Below, piece by piece: positions 15,201 to 17,945 of a DNA stretch of 17,945 nucleotides. The notes beneath the pieces are model-generated. The model ran no database searches. It was not told the origin of the DNA and saw only the letters and a program-made list of their open reading frames with translations. This stretch comes from JAGXIT01 sp964393815 (GTDB lineage Bacteria > Patescibacteriota > Saccharimonadia > Saccharimonadales > UBA4665), in the NCBI GenBank assembly GCA_964393815.1, contig CAYMUP010000018.1, positions 1 to 17,945 on the forward strand, written 5' to 3'. How positions within the stretch are numbered: the stretch's first letter is position 1; every line of letters begins with the position of its first letter. Made by a program: the position numbers and the translations under genes.

Positions 15201-16582
15201 CTGCTTACAACAACACGCTATCCAGCGCCGGTGCTGCCGAATTGGTTCTGAACGCGCCGGGCGGGGCAGCAGATGGTTTGACCATACGAAACAACGGCAC
15301 CCCGATTACGGGTGCGCTGTTTGAAGTCCAAAGCTCCATTGCGACCAACCTTTTCAGTGTCAACAATAATACAATTGAATATGCAGTCAACGGTGGAGCA
15401 GAAAATACAACATTAACTGCTTGGTCAAATTACAACGCTGGTGTCGCTACAAAAACTACGGCTGCAGGTACATTTGCAACTGGACTTGCTGGTGTAAGCG
15501 TAACAACATCCGGCACAAATCAAGGCGCTAAGAACACACTTGCCTCTACTTTGCCTGCCGGCAATTATGTAGTTTCGTTTGCTGCAAAACTAAGCTCGGG
15601 TGGGCCTAGCACTTTCAACATTTGGTATAGCGCGAACGGTACTGCGCAGACCGCAGCATGTAACACGTCTTTGCCGGGCACAGGCTATACTATCTCGCCA
15701 AACTTCACTGTTTCTACCAGTTGGACAAAAGTGTCGTGCTTTATCATCGTACCAAGTGGTGGTACTGCTACCAATGCAATTCTCATCGCTAACCAGTCAA
15801 ACATCAGCTTCTATCTCGACAACCTCAGTGTGATCTCAAACGCGGCTACTACTACGCCAGCAAATGTCCAAATAGGTGGTGGTGCTACTGGTGGTCAGCC
15901 GACACTCTTTACGCTCGATCAGTTTGCCGGTCCCCCGATGAGCACGACTAATGCCGCGTATTTTGGCTCAATGTACTACGACACATCGATTGGTGCAATT
16001 CAGTGCTACCAGTCAAGTGGTTGGGGTGCCTGTGGTAGTGCGCCGGACGACATCATTTCAATGACACCAGAATATACGGGGGCGGTGTTGAATGGTACTG
16101 GCGTAGGTACTATGACTGCAGATTTCTGCGCAAACTCGGCGGCGCTTACTGTTGGCACGCTCTGCTCTAGCAACGAAGCGCGCAACTTCTATAAATGGAC
16201 ATCACCTCAGGCGACCGCTCAGTCGTATAGCATCTATGTGACCTACCGCCTGCCATCTACCTTTAAGTCGTTCAAGAACGGTACGATGAGCTTAAATGGC
16301 CTAACAGACAGCACCACGAATGCTGGTGTAAAGTACGCACTGTTTAGAAAGTCACAGGGCGGTGGGGTTGCCCAGTGTAGTGCAGATACTGCGGCGCTTG
16401 GCTCAGCAAATACCTGGACGCAGATTGCACCAACAACAGACATCACATCTAGTACTTGCGGTGTTGGTCAACCGAATGCCTTTGTTGCTGGTGATACGCT
16501 TATCATTCGTATAACAGTAAATGCACAGAGTAACGCTAGCGCTTACGTAGAAAACTTAACATTCCAATACAGTAACAAGTAG
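12206..16582 (+). CDS. Large secreted mosaic surface protein with right-handed beta-helix
   Basis: A 1458-aa Ser/Thr/Asn/Gly-rich exported protein, probably on the cell surface. The GTG start at 12206 gives a long basic N-region before the hydrophobic core FVLGLVLAILPLFFL (41-55). An ATG at 12320 (Met39) would give an ordinary signal peptide; neither has a clear ribosome binding site. After it comes an LNFQARL...LTAVPYAM domain (about 70-195) common in CPR surface proteins. Residues about 371-660 form a pectate-lyase-like beta-helix with many Asn-turns (NNTITGNNI, SNNVITG). Two homologous modules lie at 252-311 and 769-826 (YWISGTGRADTS, FWIQGSGRSDAS), and three short GxMYYDT-type modules at 329-349, 738-761 and 1253-1276. 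A jelly-roll-like, carbohydrate-binding-type domain fits 1054-1212. There is no LPxTG or C-terminal membrane segment. The substrate is unknown; adhesion or glycan binding is an inference. Confidence 0.88.
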   Translation: MKKLKRLLLALRVHSLGRIDSGRFGLFGLWALGFRLRKMRFVLGLVLAILPLFFLTRANTAHVSALPSDNLNFQARLESSTGAIAPDGYYDIEFKLYNADTGGTSLWTETRSYNSGSGQCSGPLGANDCRVRVANGYVSVYLGSVTSFPSTIPWDQQLYLTMNVGGTTASGPITWDGEMNPRLKLTAVPYAMAAKNAEQITKSSGANIATLSIAAPTSGNQTFVLQDQGAAGTYNILTDYNAPTVLAGSFIQNQNAAVQSTSNYWISGTGRADTSILTPLLDTAIATALNLGTTNATSINLNQNTTLAAGKSITLTGGNTASRPASPTEGMVYYDTTTKQLLTYSNGKWQADRSEAIVVAASNSSDADKASADYVATGTSDQTVINTALTNADPAGTGRKTGRVVLLAGTFTTTDAISIPNDTTLAGIGRGTLIKFANIDGQNKNMVTNTDPVNGEGVTVRDLRLDGNRTVNTSGTQHGVYFNGVGAVNNSRQGATVNGVWAMNFRGDGIYLFSSYLSTILGSTSQDNAGNGFRIHSSHRSNVSNNLSIANDAWGVVVIGSKNIVVNGNTIAFNGELAGATTSGGMIIHGSSSENAITNNAFRDSGIGTGASNPSIYVNTASNNTITGNNIADTNGTTGYAINIANASSTNNYLSNNVITGTYVAPLIDNGTDTIWAGQQNGTSATADYLIQPAGSIQLLKDTYVSGKLQVGSATTDATINLFGLDSYNNATDPTGFNGAMYYNTSTNKFRCFENGAWTNCAASAENVIQNQSAAAQTTATFWIQGSGRSDASFLAPQFDAATGIALSLGATNATSITIGKGTVGTVLASSTITAGTSGSATTLQGAAQLTANTAGNDFTIKGSAGNGTGNGGTLLISGGDAGATGTMGLVSLNPTSFAAQTAQTLGSSQTLNQAWINNYSTLPLIASNTGLTFTVPAPAISTVGRVYYISNAGTNDFNILLNGTSINIALKANSTATLIWNGNGWTAAGASSATDLQAAYNNTLSSAGAAELVLNAPGGAADGLTIRNNGTPITGALFEVQSSIATNLFSVNNNTIEYAVNGGAENTTLTAWSNYNAGVATKTTAAGTFATGLAGVSVTTSGTNQGAKNTLASTLPAGNYVVSFAAKLSSGGPSTFNIWYSANGTAQTAACNTSLPGTGYTISPNFTVSTSWTKVSCFIIVPSGGTATNAILIANQSNISFYLDNLSVISNAATTTPANVQIGGGATGGQPTLFTLDQFAGPPMSTTNAAYFGSMYYDTSIGAIQCYQSSGWGACGSAPDDIISMTPEYTGAVLNGTGVGTMTADFCANSAALTVGTLCSSNEARNFYKWTSPQATAQSYSIYVTYRLPSTFKSFKNGTMSLNGLTDSTTNAGVKYALFRKSQGGGVAQCSADTAALGSANTWTQIAPTTDITSSTCGVGQPNAFVAGDTLIIRITVNAQSNASAYVENLTFQYSNK
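12286..12313 (+). repeat. Imperfect GGGCTTT heptamer array
   Basis: Units GGGCTTT, GGGCATTA, GGCTTTA and GGCTT follow one another in a strongly G+T-rich stretch. It codes for the FGLWALGFRL part of the putative long N-region, directly before the Met39 codon. It could be a short tandem repeat prone to slippage, or non-coding leader if translation begins at Met39. Confidence 0.45.
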
Positions 16583-16591
16583 GCCATAGAC

Positions 16592-16738
16592 ATGAAGAAC
16601 CAACCACAGCCCAACCAGCCGAACTCCAACAAGACGCCTGTTGCTGGTGCTACTGAGCGTAGAACCTACAAACCGCGCACCCCGATCACTCGTATTCACA
16701 AACAAATCATGAGCGACCCTTTTATATTCACGATCTAG
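16592..16738 (+). CDS. Possible 48-aa basic, Pro/Asn-rich protein
   Basis: An ATG 9 nt after the surface-protein stop opens a frame MKNQPQPNQPNSNK to SDPFIFTI ending in TAG. The product is basic and unstructured in its first half, and its codons (AAC, CAG, CCG, CGC) look like those of the neighbours. There is no clear ribosome binding site; translational coupling to the upstream stop would be needed. It may be a real small gene, the remnant of a longer one, or chance. I do not recognise it. Confidence 0.4.
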   Translation: MKNQPQPNQPNSNKTPVAGATERRTYKPRTPITRIHKQIMSDPFIFTI

Positions 16739-16758
16739 ACCTTAAGATTACGCTAGAG

Positions 16759-16786
16759 TTTACATCTGTTGTTGTGGTACTATGGT
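16759..16786 (+). promoter_or_regulatory. Promoter of the exported protein gene at 16813
   Basis: The extended -10 TGGTACTAT (16775-16783) resembles the TGGTACCAT of the rplU promoter. TTTACA (16759-16764) is 13 nt before it, too close for a normal -35, but fits a 16-nt spacer to an alternative -10 TATGGT (16781-16786). The start of transcription should be near 16790, in keeping with the ribosome binding site at 16802-16806. Confidence 0.45.
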
Positions 16787-16812
16787 AGGTAGTTAAGCAC
16801 AAGAGGTAAGGC

Positions 16813-17945
16813 GTGCACGGGCGCCAGATTCACACAGTGAAAGACAGAAATAATGTAACTCACGTAAGGGGAGATGGGGTGCACCATGGTGTTACGCTTA
16901 GGTTTACCGTGCCGCGGTTTCGATGGTCAGACGGGCACTTAGCCGAGCTATATATCTGGAAGGAGTTCTGGCGGATTATAAACCGCTACGAGAGGCTGAT
17001 ACTGCTACGACTACCGAAGCGCATCGCTAAACCGCTCTACAAACTGAGGCCGAAACGCCGACAGCATCCAGGGCTGACGCGTCTAGCATGGGGTGGAATG
17101 GCGGCATTGATGCTGAGTACGGTTTTTATAGAAACGTTAAACATGAGGGGCCAACAAATCAGCTATGCGTTATCAGATGCCGCGCGAACTTTGGTGCCGA
17201 CATCGAGTGCCGTTCGAGCAGCGTCTTTAAAATACGATGCGAAAACGGGAGTATATGAGTACAATAAAGACTATCAACCTGGCACTAATGCGGCTGGTAC
17301 GGCTCCAGGCCCCAAGTTCACCGCTAGTGTGGCACGCGACCTCTCCAGCCATGGTTTAAAGGTCACAGATCCGGTAAATAATGTATGGCTAAAAATGACG
17401 CCGACATTTTCTGTTCGGCCTGCAGAGCAACAACAGAATCAACTCATATATCCTGTGGTCGGACAAGATGCACAAAAAGTTTATACATTTGGTGCAGGCG
17501 CGGTAAAAGAGGACATTGTTTTAAATGCTTCACCTGGTAACGAAGCTCAATACTCGTACGAACTGTCACTGGCTTCTGGGACAGAGGCTCGTTTAGAAAA
17601 AAATGGTGACATTGCTGTGTATGGTGTTAACTCGGCTTTGCTGGGAGATGTGTCGACTGCCACTGAAAAAGATGCACGTTTGCTCGAAAAAGCGCGCAGC
17701 AACAGCCGTAAAACAAACTTGCTTTTCAATCTGCCGAAACCTGTCGTACTTGAATATGGCAAGAAGGTAAGTCAGGTTAAAGCCTGGTTTAGTATGAGCG
17801 GTGATGAGATCACCATTCATGCCCGTGGTTTAGAAAAAGCAAGTTACCCGCTGACCATCGACCCGACCGTATACATCGAAACAGCGCAAAAACTTATGCT
17901 CGGCAACAACGAGACTAACACAGATTTTGACGTAACGAACGAGCT
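16813..17945 (+). CDS. Membrane-anchored exported protein, 3' end outside the window
   Basis: An open frame of 377 codons running off the window. The GTG at 16813 is chosen because AGAGG (16802-16806) lies 6 nt upstream, a promoter-like element is just before it, and a TAA stops the frame at 16807. The first 87 residues are strongly basic and Trp/Arg-rich. A single hydrophobic segment LAWGGMAALMLSTVFIETL (91-109) follows, best read as an uncleaved anchor or long signal sequence. An outside region comes next, rich in Ala/Ser/Thr/Val beta-type sequence and ending in ASYPLTIDPTVYIETAQ, a phrase common at domain borders of large bacterial surface proteins. I cannot name the family. Its position after the beta-helix protein suggests a shared role at the cell surface. 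Confidence 0.75.
   Translation, partial: MHGRQIHTVKDRNNVTHVRGDGVHHGVTLRFTVPRFRWSDGHLAELYIWKEFWRIINRYERLILLRLPKRIAKPLYKLRPKRRQHPGLTRLAWGGMAALMLSTVFIETLNMRGQQISYALSDAARTLVPTSSAVRAASLKYDAKTGVYEYNKDYQPGTNAAGTAPGPKFTASVARDLSSHGLKVTDPVNNVWLKMTPTFSVRPAEQQQNQLIYPVVGQDAQKVYTFGAGAVKEDIVLNASPGNEAQYSYELSLASGTEARLEKNGDIAVYGVNSALLGDVSTATEKDARLLEKARSNSRKTNLLFNLPKPVVLEYGKKVSQVKAWFSMSGDEITIHARGLEKASYPLTIDPTVYIETAQKLMLGNNETNTDFDVTNE

Noticed and set aside
1..17945. CRISPR array, tRNA or rRNA genes, insertion sequences
   Set aside because: No regularly spaced direct repeats, cloverleaf sequences, rRNA motifs, transposase frames or terminal inverted repeats were seen on either strand.

Overview
The window reads as a chromosomal segment of a member of the Patescibacteria/CPR, most likely Saccharibacteria (TM7). 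The basis is a mid-range G+C content, only + strand genes, a long-tailed FtsZ, a class II (B12-dependent) ribonucleotide reductase paired with NrdR, an IleS of the eukaryote-like type, and very long Ser/Thr/Asn/Gly-rich secreted proteins of the kind seen in these epibiotic bacteria. The lineage is an inference from gene content, not proven by a marker. All twelve complete genes end in TAA or TAG, never TGA, and none has an internal TGA.

Layout. (1) 1-2826: cell division, ftsA then ftsZ, each with its own sigma70-like promoter. (2) 2827-6424: dNTP synthesis, nrdR-nrdJ, behind a promoter with a match to the NrdR box and closed by two hairpins, the second a strong intrinsic terminator. The ftsA and nrdR promoters both carry the perfect palindrome ACCGCTAGCGGT in the same register against the -10 box. 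(3) 6538-6807: a small thioredoxin-fold protein lacking CxxC. (4) 6812-11445: a four-gene overlapping operon behind a T-box leader: a 56-aa ORF, an SGNH/GDSL hydrolase, isoleucyl-tRNA synthetase and a peptidase C26 glutamine-amidotransferase-like hydrolase. (5) 11449-11876: rplU (bL21) as a monocistron with its own promoter and terminator, not followed by rpmA. (6) 11881-12205: a mostly empty intergenic region with a promoter. (7) 12206-17945: a surface-protein locus with a 1458-aa secreted mosaic protein, a possible 48-aa ORF, and the 5' part of a membrane-anchored exported protein that runs off the window.

How it fits together. FtsA tethers FtsZ polymers to the membrane, while NrdR/NrdJ set deoxynucleotide supply. 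The shared palindrome suggests, but does not prove, that one regulator ties division to DNA precursor synthesis. The T-box would make the ileS operon respond to uncharged tRNA(Ile), which is sensible for an organism that depends on its host for amino acids. The 3' surface locus probably supplies proteins for contact with the host or the environment.
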